Assembly (NCBI GenBank): GCA_023264995.1
Contig: JAHFUR010000025.1
Coordinates: forward strand, 1 to 59,428
Direction of reading: 5' to 3'
From: Acidimicrobiia bacterium
GTDB lineage: Bacteria > Actinomycetota > Acidimicrobiia > Acidimicrobiales > AC-14
Length of the DNA stretch: 59,428 bases
In this document: piece after piece, positions 6,665 to 14,162 of the stretch
Position numbering within the stretch: the first letter of the stretch is position 1
Layout of the letters: every line of letters starts with the position of its first letter
Notes under the pieces: generated by a model
The model's database searches: none
What the model saw: only the letters and a program-made list of their open reading frames with translations
Told to the model about the DNA's origin: nothing
Made by a program: the position numbers and the translations under genes

Positions 6665-8641
6665 ATGAACCGCCTCGCGGAAGAATCCAGCCCCTACCTG
6701 CAGCAGCACAAGGACAACCCGGTCGACTGGTACCCCTGGGGCGACGAGGCGTTTGCCCGGGCCAAGGCCGAGGACAAGCCCATCCTGCTGTCGGTGGGCT
6801 ATGCCGCGTGCCACTGGTGCCACGTCATGGCCCACGAGTCCTTCGAGGACGAGGCGACGGCGGCGGTGATGAACGACCTGTTCGTCAACGTGAAGGTCGA
6901 CCGCGAGGAGCGGCCCGACGTCGACGCCATCTACATGGAGGCGGTCCAGGCCCTGAGCGGCCATGGCGGCTGGCCCATGACCGTCTTCCTGACCCCCGAC
7001 GGCCGGCCGTACTTCGGCGGCACCTACTACCCGAAGACGCCCCGCCACGGCCTCCCCAGCTTCACCGAGGTGTGCCAGGCCATGGCCCACGTCTGGGACG
7101 AGCGCCGGGACGACGCCGTGCAGCAGGCCGACGAGCTCACCGCCGCCCTCGGCCGGGCCTCGCAGATCACGGCTTCGGGCGGTCCCCTCCCGGGCCCCGA
7201 GCTCCTCGCCGCCGGCCGGGACACCTTGCGGGCCCGGTTCGACAATGCGTGGGGCGGGTTCGGGCCGGCGCCCAAGTTCCCCCAGCCCGACCTGATCGAG
7301 CTGCTGCTGCGCGCCCACGCTCGCGACGGCAGCGACGACACCCTGGCCTTGGCCACCTTCACCCTCGACGCCATGGCCGCCGGCGGCATCTACGACCACC
7401 TCGGCGGCGGGTTCGCCCGCTACTCCACCGACGTGGAGTGGCTGGTCCCCCACTTCGAGAAGATGCTGACCGACCAGGCCCTCCTGGTGGCCGAGTACCT
7501 CCACGCCTGGCAGGTGACCGGGGAGGACCGGTACCGCCAGGTCCTGTCCGAGACCGTCGACTACGTCCGTCGCGACCTTCGCCATCCCGACGGCGGGTTC
7601 TACTCCTCCGAGGACGCCGACTCCGAGGGCGTCGAGGGCAAGTTCTACGTCTGGTCCGAGGCCGAGCTGCGGGGCCTCCTGGGCGACCGGGCCGACGAGG
7701 CCATCGCCTGGTGGGGCGTCACGCCGGCGGGCAACTTCGAGGGGAAGAACATCCTCCGCCGGCCCCTCGGCGGCGAGCTGGCCCGCCCGCCGGCGGTCGA
7801 GGAGGCCCGCCGGGCCCTCTTCCAGGCGCGCACGGCCCGGGTGCGGCCCGGGCTGGACGACAAGGTCCTCACCGAGTGGAACGGCCTGTTCCTCGCCGCC
7901 CTGGCCCAGGCCGGTGCCGCCCTTGGTCGTGCCGACTGGCTCGACGACGCCCGGGCCGGCGCCGAGTTCCTGCTGGCCAACCTGCGCCGGCCCGATGGCC
8001 GCTGGCTGCGGGCCTGGCAGGGCGGCCGGCCCGGCCGGCACCTGGGCTTCGCCGCCGACTACGCCGCCGTGGTCGACGCCTTCACCCGTCTTGGCGAGGC
8101 CACCGGCGAGGCCCGCTGGACCGCCGAGGCCCGGACCGCGGCCGACGCCATGCTGGAGCTGTTCTGGGACGACGGCGCCGGCGGCCTGTTCACCAATGGC
8201 GCCGACGCCGAGGCGCTCATCACCCGGAGCAAGGACCTCATCGACAATGCCGTGCCGTCGGCCAACGCCAACGCGGCGCTGGCCCTCCTCCGCCTCGGCG
8301 CGCTGGTCGGCGAGGGCTACTACACGCAGCGGGGGGAGGACATCCTGGCCCTGCTCGCCGGCCTCGTCACCCAGCACCCGACCGCGTTCAGCCGCACCGT
8401 GGCCGCCGTCGACCTCTCCACGGCCGGCGTCACCGAGGTGGCGATCGTGGGCGACCTCCCCGACCTGGTCCGGGCCGTGCAGGCCCGCTACCTCCCCAAC
8501 GCCGTGCTGGCGTGGGGCCAGCCCTACCCGTCGCCCCTCTTCGAGGACCGCAAGGACGGGCTGGCCTACGTCTGCCGCGACTACGCCTGCCAGGTGCCCG
8601 TCGCCGATGTCGGCAGCCTGCTGGCGCAATTGGGCGGCTGA
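6665..8641 (+). CDS. Thioredoxin-domain protein of the YyaL/DUF255 (spermatogenesis-associated 20-like) family
   Basis: 658 residues. The N-terminal DUF255 thioredoxin-like domain starts with the hallmark [21 protein letters not shown] and has a C-H-W-C active site at residues 49-52 and [13 protein letters not shown]. The rest is an alpha/alpha barrel with catalytic-looking histidine, acid and glycine-rich motifs ([31 protein letters not shown]). The length is normal for the family, which is widespread but functionally unclear (possibly a redox-linked sugar epimerase-like enzyme). A TACGCT hexamer lies 8 nt before the ATG and no SD is visible, suggesting a leaderless mRNA. Confidence 0.93.
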   Translation: MNRLAEESSPYLQQHKDNPVDWYPWGDEAFARAKAEDKPILLSVGYAACHWCHVMAHESFEDEATAAVMNDLFVNVKVDREERPDVDAIYMEAVQALSGHGGWPMTVFLTPDGRPYFGGTYYPKTPRHGLPSFTEVCQAMAHVWDERRDDAVQQADELTAALGRASQITASGGPLPGPELLAAGRDTLRARFDNAWGGFGPAPKFPQPDLIELLLRAHARDGSDDTLALATFTLDAMAAGGIYDHLGGGFARYSTDVEWLVPHFEKMLTDQALLVAEYLHAWQVTGEDRYRQVLSETVDYVRRDLRHPDGGFYSSEDADSEGVEGKFYVWSEAELRGLLGDRADEAIAWWGVTPAGNFEGKNILRRPLGGELARPPAVEEARRALFQARTARVRPGLDDKVLTEWNGLFLAALAQAGAALGRADWLDDARAGAEFLLANLRRPDGRWLRAWQGGRPGRHLGFAADYAAVVDAFTRLGEATGEARWTAEARTAADAMLELFWDDGAGGLFTNGADAEALITRSKDLIDNAVPSANANAALALLRLGALVGEGYYTQRGEDILALLAGLVTQHPTAFSRTVAAVDLSTAGVTEVAIVGDLPDLVRAVQARYLPNAVLAWGQPYPSPLFEDRKDGLAYVCRDYACQVPVADVGSLLAQLGG

Positions 8642-8670
8642 GGCTGGCGCCGCGCCCGCCCGTCCGGGAG

Positions 8671-8979
8671 TCAGGTCTGGCGCCGGCCCCGCCTGACACC
8701 CAGCTTGAAGCCGGCCCAGCCGGCGACGGCGGCCACGGCCACCAGCTCGAGGATGCGGAGGACCGCGAAGAAGGCCGCCAGCACCCACCCGAAGACCACG
8801 AAGCCCACGACGACGAGCACGGCCAGCCCGGCGAGGTTCGCCGTCAGGCCGGCGCCTCCCCGGCCCGGGCGCCGGCCGGGGCCCGGTGCCGGCAGCACCG
8901 TAGGCTCGAGGACCCGGCAGATCTGGCAGGTCGCCGGGGCCAGGCCATGGGGGCAGATCGTCGGGGCCACTCCCTCCAT
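8671..8979 (-). CDS. Small membrane protein with N-terminal Cys/His motif
   Basis: 102 residues. The N-terminus has C-P-H-G-L-A-P-A-T-C-Q-I-C, a compact zinc-knuckle-like motif. It is followed by a Pro/Gly/Arg linker and two closely spaced hydrophobic segments (LAGLAVLVVVGFVVFGWVL and FAVLRILELVAVAAVAGWAGF) and a basic tail. This looks like a membrane-inserted hypothetical protein. The start is 20 bp from the divergent gene at 9000, so the two share a promoter region. No known family. Confidence 0.65.
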   Translation of the reverse strand: MEGVAPTICPHGLAPATCQICRVLEPTVLPAPGPGRRPGRGGAGLTANLAGLAVLVVVGFVVFGWVLAAFFAVLRILELVAVAAVAGWAGFKLGVRRGRRQT

Positions 8980-8999
8980 GGTGGCGCGACAATCGGTCG

Positions 9000-9377
9000 A
9001 TGGCCTCGACCTCGTCGTTCCCGATCCGCTATGGCCTGTTCCGGCCCCTGCTGACGGTGCTCGGCGCCGGCCCCCGCCACTCCGGGGTCGAGATCGCCGA
9101 CGGGTGCCTCCGGGCCCGGATGGGCTGGATGTTCCGGGCCGAGATCCCCCTCGGCGCGGTGGTGTCGGCCACGCCGTACTCCGGGTTCGTCGGCGGGATC
9201 GGCGTGCACGGCGGGCGGGGCCGGTGGCTGGTCAACGGCGCAGCACGCGGCCTGGTGACCATCGCCATCGAGCCGGCGGCCCGGGCACGGGTCCTGGGCG
9301 TCCCGGTACGGCTACGGATGCTGCGAGTGAGCCTCGAGTCGCCCGAGCGGCTCCTGGCCGCCCTGGGCCGACCCTGA
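9000..9377 (+). CDS. Conserved hypothetical protein, PH-like beta fold
   Basis: 125 residues, beta-rich, with alternating strands (GVEIADGCLRARMGWMFRAEIPL, VVSATPY, GRWLVNGAARGLVTIAIEP, VRLRMLRVSLESPERLLAAL). The pattern resembles small actinobacterial PH-like proteins. A GACAAT hexamer (8988..8993) ends 6 nt before the ATG, indicating a leaderless transcript. It is divergent from the small membrane protein at 8979. Function unknown. Confidence 0.62.
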   Translation: MASTSSFPIRYGLFRPLLTVLGAGPRHSGVEIADGCLRARMGWMFRAEIPLGAVVSATPYSGFVGGIGVHGGRGRWLVNGAARGLVTIAIEPAARARVLGVPVRLRMLRVSLESPERLLAALGRP

Positions 9378-9380
9378 GCC

Positions 9381-9965
9381 TCACCAGCGCCCGCGATGGA
9401 CGGCCTCCTCCGGGCCGCGCCGGCGGCGGGCAGTGACCGAGGACGACGGGCGGTCCGGGGCCGGGTGGCCGATGGCCACCGTCCCGACCGGGCTGAACGC
9501 CGACGGGATGCCGAAGGCGGCGCGGAGCGCGGGCACGCCGTGGGTCTCGAAGAAAAGTGCGCCGAGGCCGGCGTCGGCCGCCGCCAGCTGGAGCAGGAGG
9601 GCGGCGAAGGCGGCGTCGACGTGCCACCACGGCACCCCGAGCGCCGATGACGACCGGGCCTTGTCGGCCTCGGCGTAGCGCCGGCGGTAGGCCTCCTCCG
9701 AGGACAGCACCACCACGAGCAGCGGGGCCCGGAGCAGGCCGGGCCACGGGAAGCCGGCCCGCTTCCCCGCGGGAAGAGCGGCGTCCCAATACCGCCCGGT
9801 CTCCTCCGGCCCCTGCAGCGCCAGGAGGTCCACGCCCTGGGTGAAGCCGGCGGACGGGCCCCGGAGGCCGGCGGCGAGGAGCCGCTCGACGACAGGCGGG
9901 GCCACGTCGCCGTCACCGAAACTGCGTACCATCCGGCGCTTCCGCAGCATTTCTGTGAACTCCAT
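9381..9965 (-). CDS. Nitroreductase family protein
   Basis: 194 residues with nitroreductase features. The N-terminal FMN phosphate-binding motif is RKRRMVRSF and is followed by L-L-A-A-G-L-R-G-P-S-A-G. A central dimer/flavin segment (WWHVDAAFAALLLQLAAADAGLGALFFETHG) and C-terminal GTVAIGHPAPD complete it. Such enzymes use FMN and NAD(P)H to reduce nitro compounds, quinones or F420-like substrates. A long artefactual frame runs upstream to 11456; ATG 9965 is chosen because the motif begins there. The promoter overlaps that of the acyltransferase gene. Confidence 0.88.
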   Translation of the reverse strand: MEFTEMLRKRRMVRSFGDGDVAPPVVERLLAAGLRGPSAGFTQGVDLLALQGPEETGRYWDAALPAGKRAGFPWPGLLRAPLLVVVLSSEEAYRRRYAEADKARSSSALGVPWWHVDAAFAALLLQLAAADAGLGALFFETHGVPALRAAFGIPSAFSPVGTVAIGHPAPDRPSSSVTARRRRGPEEAVHRGRW

Positions 9966-9970
9966 GGAAC

Positions 9971-9980
9971 AGCGTACGAT
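9971..9980. promoter_or_regulatory. Overlapping divergent -10 elements
   Basis: The 10-bp block AGCGTACGAT contains TACGAT on the plus strand (9975..9980), 6 nt before GTG 9987. It also contains TACGCT on the minus strand (9976..9971), 5 nt before ATG 9965. The two hexamers overlap by two bases, so one site could open in both directions and give two leaderless mRNAs. Confidence 0.5.
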
Positions 9981-9986
9981 TCCGCC

Positions 9987-11906
9987 GTGCCCGTCGGCGA
10001 CCGGCCGCGTCTCCCCCACCTCCCAGCCGTCGACGGCCTCCGGGCCCTCGCCGTCGCGGCCGTCTTCGCCTACCACGCCGACGTCCGGTGGGCGCCCGGC
10101 GGGTTCCTCGGCGTCGACGTCTTCTTCGTCGTCAGCGGCTTCCTCATCACCGCCTTGCTCCTGGCCGAGTGGCGGCGGGACGAATGGCTCGACGTCGTCC
10201 AGTTCTGGAAGCGCCGGGCGCTCCGCCTGCTCCCGGCACTGGTGGTCCTGCTCCTGGCTGTCTGGGTGATCGTGCCGTTCCGGGCACCCGACCAGGCAGG
10301 CAGGCTCCGGGGCGACGTGCGGGCCGCCCTGGCCTACGTCAGCAACTGGCGCCTCATCTTCCAGCACCAGTCCTACTTCGAGGCCACCGGGCGCCCGCCC
10401 CTGCTCCAGCACCTCTGGAGCCTCGCCGTCGAGGAGCAGTTCTACCTGGTGTGGCCACTCCTCCTGTGGATGGGGCTCGGCATCTGCCGGACGGCCCGGA
10501 AGCTGGTCTGGCCCATCGTGGTCGCGGCGGTGGCCTCCGCCGGCCTCATGGCCTATCTGTACGCGCCCGGAACCGACCCCTCCCGGGTCTACTACGGCAC
10601 CGACACCCGGGCCGCGGCCATCCTGATGGGCGCGGCCCTCGCCTGCCTCTGGAAGCCGGCGACGTTGAAGGTGGCACCACGACGAGCCGGCCGGCTGCTC
10701 CTCGGCACCGCCGGCCTGGCCGCCTTCGCCGGGTTGGGCTGGTGCGTGGGCAACCTCAACCAGTTCTCCGAGCAGCTGTACCGAGGCGGCTTCCTCGCCG
10801 TGGCCGCCCTGGCCACCGTGCTGGTGGCCGTGCTGGCCCACCCGTCGACCCCGTTGATCAGCCGGGTGCTCGCGGCCCGGCCCCTGGTCTGGCTGGGCAA
10901 GCGCTCCTACGGCATCTACCTCTTCTACTGGCCGGTCATCATGCTGACCAGGGCCTACTACGACGTGCCGGTCTCGGGGAACGCCCTCCTCGCCCTCCGC
11001 GCCGCCATCACCGTCTCGCTGGCCGCGGCGTCGTACCACCTCGTCGAGTCGCCCGTGCGGAACGGGGCGCTCGGCCGGCTGTGGGCCGACCTCCGCCGCC
11101 GCGGCCCGTTCGCTCCCCCGGCCCGGGCCTGGGTCGCGGTCCGTGCCGCCGTGCTCGGCATGGCCCTGGCCACGGTGGGTGTCACCCTTGTCGTCGCCCG
11201 CCCCGCCCCGTCGCCGCCCAGCGTCCTCGTCGTGAACGCGGCCGAGGCGGCGTCCCCCGCGCCGACACTGACGACGGCCACGACCCTGGTGGCCAAGGCG
11301 ACGACGACGACCACGCCGTCGGCGCTGGCGGTGGCGACGCCTCCGGGCGTGGCCCCGCTCCCGACGACGCCGGATCCCCCGTCCACCACGTCGAGCACGG
11401 TGCCCCTGCCGGTCCCGGCGCTCCCCCCGCCGGCCACGTCGCTCCCCCAATGGCACGTGAGCGGGCTCGGCGACTCGGTCCTGCTCGAGGCCAAGGCCGA
11501 GCTCGAACGGCGCCTCCCCGACGCGTCGATCGACGCCGAGGTGGCCCGCCAGTTCAAGGAGCTGCTCGCCGTCGCCAAGGGCCTACGCGACAGCGGCCGG
11601 CTGGGCCAGGAGGTCATCCTCCAGCTCGGGAACAACGGCCCCGTCACTGCGTCCCAGTTCGACGAGATCATGGACGTCCTGCGGGGGGCACAACGGGTCG
11701 TCGTCGTCAACGTGAAGGTGCCCCGCCCCTGGGAGGGGCCCAACAACGCCATGATGGCCGAGGGGGTGACCCGCTGGCCGAACGCCGTCCTCGTCGACTG
11801 GCACAAGCAGGGTGCGGCCCGGCCCCAGCTCTTCGGCGATGACGGTACCCACATGGTGCCCTCGGGCGTGAGCGTGTTCGTCGAGCTGATCCTGTCGAGC
11901 CTCTAG
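9987..11906 (+). CDS. OatA-like O-acetyltransferase (acyltransferase-3 membrane domain plus SGNH domain)
   Basis: 639 residues. Residues 1-370 are an acyltransferase-3 membrane domain with about ten helices and the landmarks DGLRALAV, H in FAYHADVRW, G-V-D-V-F-F-V-V-S-G-F, WSLAVEEQFY and SYGIYLFYWPV. A Pro/Thr/Ala-rich linker (about 400-485) leads to an extracellular SGNH-type domain with G-D-S-V, the LGNNG block and the DDGTH dyad. This is the OatA architecture, in which acetyl groups pass through the membrane and are transferred to peptidoglycan or surface glycan. GTG 9987 is supported by a TACGAT hexamer 6 nt upstream. Confidence 0.9.
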   Translation: MPVGDRPRLPHLPAVDGLRALAVAAVFAYHADVRWAPGGFLGVDVFFVVSGFLITALLLAEWRRDEWLDVVQFWKRRALRLLPALVVLLLAVWVIVPFRAPDQAGRLRGDVRAALAYVSNWRLIFQHQSYFEATGRPPLLQHLWSLAVEEQFYLVWPLLLWMGLGICRTARKLVWPIVVAAVASAGLMAYLYAPGTDPSRVYYGTDTRAAAILMGAALACLWKPATLKVAPRRAGRLLLGTAGLAAFAGLGWCVGNLNQFSEQLYRGGFLAVAALATVLVAVLAHPSTPLISRVLAARPLVWLGKRSYGIYLFYWPVIMLTRAYYDVPVSGNALLALRAAITVSLAAASYHLVESPVRNGALGRLWADLRRRGPFAPPARAWVAVRAAVLGMALATVGVTLVVARPAPSPPSVLVVNAAEAASPAPTLTTATTLVAKATTTTTPSALAVATPPGVAPLPTTPDPPSTTSSTVPLPVPALPPPATSLPQWHVSGLGDSVLLEAKAELERRLPDASIDAEVARQFKELLAVAKGLRDSGRLGQEVILQLGNNGPVTASQFDEIMDVLRGAQRVVVVNVKVPRPWEGPNNAMMAEGVTRWPNAVLVDWHKQGAARPQLFGDDGTHMVPSGVSVFVELILSSL

Positions 11907-12514
11907 ACGTCCAGCCCCTGGCTCCGCAGCCACGCCGCCAGCGCCGGCGCTCCGACGAAACGGTGGGCCCGCAACCCGGCTGCTTCGGCCCCCCGCACGT
12001 TGGCCTGGGCATCGTCGACGAACAGCGTCTCGGCCGGGACCAGGTCGAACCGGGCCACGAGCCGGGCGAAGATCTCCGCCGAGGGCTTCAGCACCCCCTC
12101 TTCACCCGAGACGACGGCGCCGTCGAACTGGCGCAGGACCGCATATCGCCGGCGCCGGGCCGCGTAGACATCGGCGGGCATATTGGTCAGCAGGTACAGC
12201 GGCATGCCGAGATCGCGGAGGGCGCCCACCAGGGCCGCGGTGCCGGTGATCTCGCCGGCAATCATGTCGTCCTGCCGCCTCCACGCCTCCACCAATGCCG
12301 TATATGCCGGGTACCGCGCCACCAGCTCGGCGCAGGCCACGTCGAAGGGTAGGCCGGCGTCCAGGGTGCTGTTCCACTCCGGGGTGCACACCTCCGAGAG
12401 GAACCACGCCAGCTCGCCTGAGTCTGCGACCAGCTCTCCGTACACCAGCCGCGGGTCCCACTCGAGGAGCACGCCGCCGATGTCGAACACCACGGCGCGC
12501 ACTGCCTCCCCCAT
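11903..12514 (-). CDS. HAD-superfamily hydrolase (haloacid dehalogenase/phosphatase-like)
   Basis: 203 residues with the HAD motifs in order: motif I VVFDIGGVLLEWDP (nucleophile D in F-D-I-G-G), motif II LYLLTNM, motif III lysine in GVLKPS, motif IV LFVDDAQANVRGAEAAG. The short cap fits subfamily I dehalogenase or sugar-phosphate phosphatases. The second conserved D of motif I is replaced by G (DIGGV), as seen in the YihX-type group. It ends 4 bp inside the end of the acyltransferase gene (convergent). Confidence 0.9.
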   Translation of the reverse strand: MGEAVRAVVFDIGGVLLEWDPRLVYGELVADSGELAWFLSEVCTPEWNSTLDAGLPFDVACAELVARYPAYTALVEAWRRQDDMIAGEITGTAALVGALRDLGMPLYLLTNMPADVYAARRRRYAVLRQFDGAVVSGEEGVLKPSAEIFARLVARFDLVPAETLFVDDAQANVRGAEAAGLRAHRFVGAPALAAWLRSQGLDV

Positions 12515-12611
12515 GGCTTGAGCATGGCAGCACGGCGCCGGGCCGGTCAGTTCTGGCTCGGCATTTCCGACCATCCACCACTTTGGGTGGCCAAGGGTGC
12601 ACGATTTCCTC

Positions 12612-13265
12612 ATGCGAACCGAGGTGCGATACCGGGTCGCGATCGCCGGCGCCGAGTTGCGAATGCTGGTTCTCGCCACGCAGCCCGATGGATGTGTCGG
12701 TATTGATCTCGATTCCGGCGCTTTCGTCCGAGCCATCTACCCCACTGGGAGTGGTGAGCAACTCGAAGCGTTCGACGTGACGTCGGCGCCGATCGGGGAG
12801 TCGCTCGACCCGCCCGACACGGTCCGGCCCGAAGCGGTGGCCTTGGCCCGGGCCCCCGAGCGGGTCGGCAGCCTGTCCGTCCGTCGGGCCGAGCGGTACC
12901 TGCAGGCCCTCCGCCACCCGGCCCACGGGCCGCTCCTGGGGTTCGCTGGCGTGAGCGTGCCCTACTGGACCCTGGTGGGCGACCGGCCCTCCCTGGCCCT
13001 CGTCGAGCCCTCCGAAGGGCCCATCGTGATGGCCGGGGCGGCGGGCTACGAGTGCCGGTTCGGATGGCAGGGCGCTATCCACCAGCTGCCCCTCGGGGAC
13101 CGCCGCCTCGCCGCCGACCTGGTGCGGCTGCGCCGGCGGCGCTCGTCACCCCGCGAGCTCACCCGCATCCTGGGCTACCGGCCGGGCCGCCTCCTCGTCG
13201 TCGTGGCCGGGCCGACCGACGGCCACTGCACCAAGCAGGTGGCCGCCCTCCTCCCCAGCCGCTAG
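12612..13265 (+). CDS. Conserved hypothetical protein
   Basis: 217 residues, beta-rich N-terminus (EVRYRVAIAGAELRMLVLA, then VGIDLDSGAFVRAIYP) and a helical, basic C-terminal part (RRLAADLVRLRRRRSSPRELTRILGYRPGRLLVVVAGP). No family recognised and no membrane segment. ATG 12612 is preferred over in-frame GTG 12597 because CACGAT lies 6 nt before it, matching the leaderless spacing elsewhere. Its stop overlaps the 3' end of the Uma2 remnant on the other strand. Confidence 0.65.
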   Translation: MRTEVRYRVAIAGAELRMLVLATQPDGCVGIDLDSGAFVRAIYPTGSGEQLEAFDVTSAPIGESLDPPDTVRPEAVALARAPERVGSLSVRRAERYLQALRHPAHGPLLGFAGVSVPYWTLVGDRPSLALVEPSEGPIVMAGAAGYECRFGWQGAIHQLPLGDRRLAADLVRLRRRRSSPRELTRILGYRPGRLLVVVAGPTDGHCTKQVAALLPSR

Positions 13266-13459
13266 CGGTCGAACAGCCCGTCCAGGTCGAGGGCGAAGCC
13301 GGGCAGCAACGGCGTCGTCACGCACTGCCCGCGGGCAATCTCGCTCGCCACGTCGAAATCGGTCGTCCGGGCCGTCGACCGGCGGTACACCAGCACCACG
13401 TCGGCCGCGATGTCGACCAACCACAGCTCCGCCAAGCTCAGCGACAGGCGGGATGGCGG
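13262..13459 (-). pseudogene. Remnant of a Uma2/DUF820 family nuclease (C-terminus only)
   Basis: Downstream of, and in frame with, the stop codon of the gene at 13460 there are 65 open codons with a clear Uma2 C-terminal pattern: ELWLVDIAADVVLVYRRS, FDVASEIARGQCVTTPLLPGFALDLDGLF. In intact Uma2 proteins this segment carries the last strand of the restriction-endonuclease-like core and the closing L-P-G-F-x-L-x-L motif. There is no start codon with a ribosome site and no N-terminal catalytic part, so it is a truncated relic. It converges with the gene at 12612. Confidence 0.6.
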
Positions 13460-14131
13460 CTACTTGGCGGCGCGGGCGGCCAGGTACTCGGCCATGGCCC
13501 AGCCGAAGCCGATCAGCGCATCGCCCCGTGGGCGGTCGAGATCGGCGAAGAACGCGGTCACGGCCGGGTCGAGGGTGGCCGGGTCGACGCACTCGTGGTC
13601 GAGCGCCGGCTGGGTGTCACCGGTGCCGGTGATGAGGAAGGTGCGGTCGTCGACCCGGCCCTCGGCGCCGAAGCGCTTGGCCAGGCGGCGGCCCCACGCC
13701 CGTTCCTCACCCGAGGCCTTGTGGCCCGGCCGGGGCACGATGTCCTCCAAGCCCTCGAAGGCGGCAAAGGCAGCGGGGTCGAGGAGGCGGGTGCCGACCA
13801 GGACGTCCTCGTCGGGGAAGGCCAGGACGGCCCGGCGCAGCTGCTCGCCGACCAGACAGCGCAGGACCGCATCACGGCGAGGGCTCCGCTTCACCGACGC
13901 CATGCCGATGATGACCGAGGGCGTGCCCCCGATCCGCTCGAGCGTGCAGAAGGAGAAGGCGCTGAGCTTGACCCCGTCACGCACCTGGGTGACGAGCACC
14001 CACTCCTCCACCTGCTTGGACAGGATCCCGACGTCGTAGCCTGCCGGCCCGTCCGCGCAGATGTCGGCCATCTCCGACAGCTCTGAGTCGCTCAGGCCGG
14101 TGCAATCTTTGGTCTCTGCTGTTAATGCCAC
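13460..14131 (-). CDS. Conserved hypothetical protein, possibly GNAT-related
   Basis: 223 residues. The middle (VEEWVLVTQVRDGVKLSAF, GGTPSVIIGMASVKRSPRRDAVLRCLVGEQLRRAVLAFPDEDVLVGTRL) has strand-helix order reminiscent of N-acetyltransferases, and the protein ends in a helical WAMAEYLAARAAK tail. No family is certain. GTG 14131 was chosen since it follows a GGGGGAG stretch 11 nt upstream and removes a non-coding-looking extension. It lies 31 bp downstream of dnaE on the same strand. The frame after its stop is a Uma2 fragment of unrelated family. Confidence 0.65.
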   Translation of the reverse strand: MALTAETKDCTGLSDSELSEMADICADGPAGYDVGILSKQVEEWVLVTQVRDGVKLSAFSFCTLERIGGTPSVIIGMASVKRSPRRDAVLRCLVGEQLRRAVLAFPDEDVLVGTRLLDPAAFAAFEGLEDIVPRPGHKASGEERAWGRRLAKRFGAEGRVDDRTFLITGTGDTQPALDHECVDPATLDPAVTAFFADLDRPRGDALIGFGWAMAEYLAARAAK

Positions 14132-14162
14132 GGGTCGCCGCGCTCCCCCTGATCGGTGCCTG

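Noticed and set aside
6650-8992. Long minus-strand open frame across the YyaL-like gene
   Set aside because: Antisense shadow caused by high GC third positions; composition is Gly/Val/Leu/Gln-rich and without domains.
9966-11456. Minus-strand extension of the nitroreductase frame
   Set aside because: The upstream part is a low-complexity Gly/Arg/Asp shadow of the acyltransferase gene; the real start is ATG 9965.
13262-14131. Stop-codon readthrough joining the hypothetical gene to the Uma2 segment
   Set aside because: The two parts belong to different families and no readthrough context was seen; a relic is simpler.
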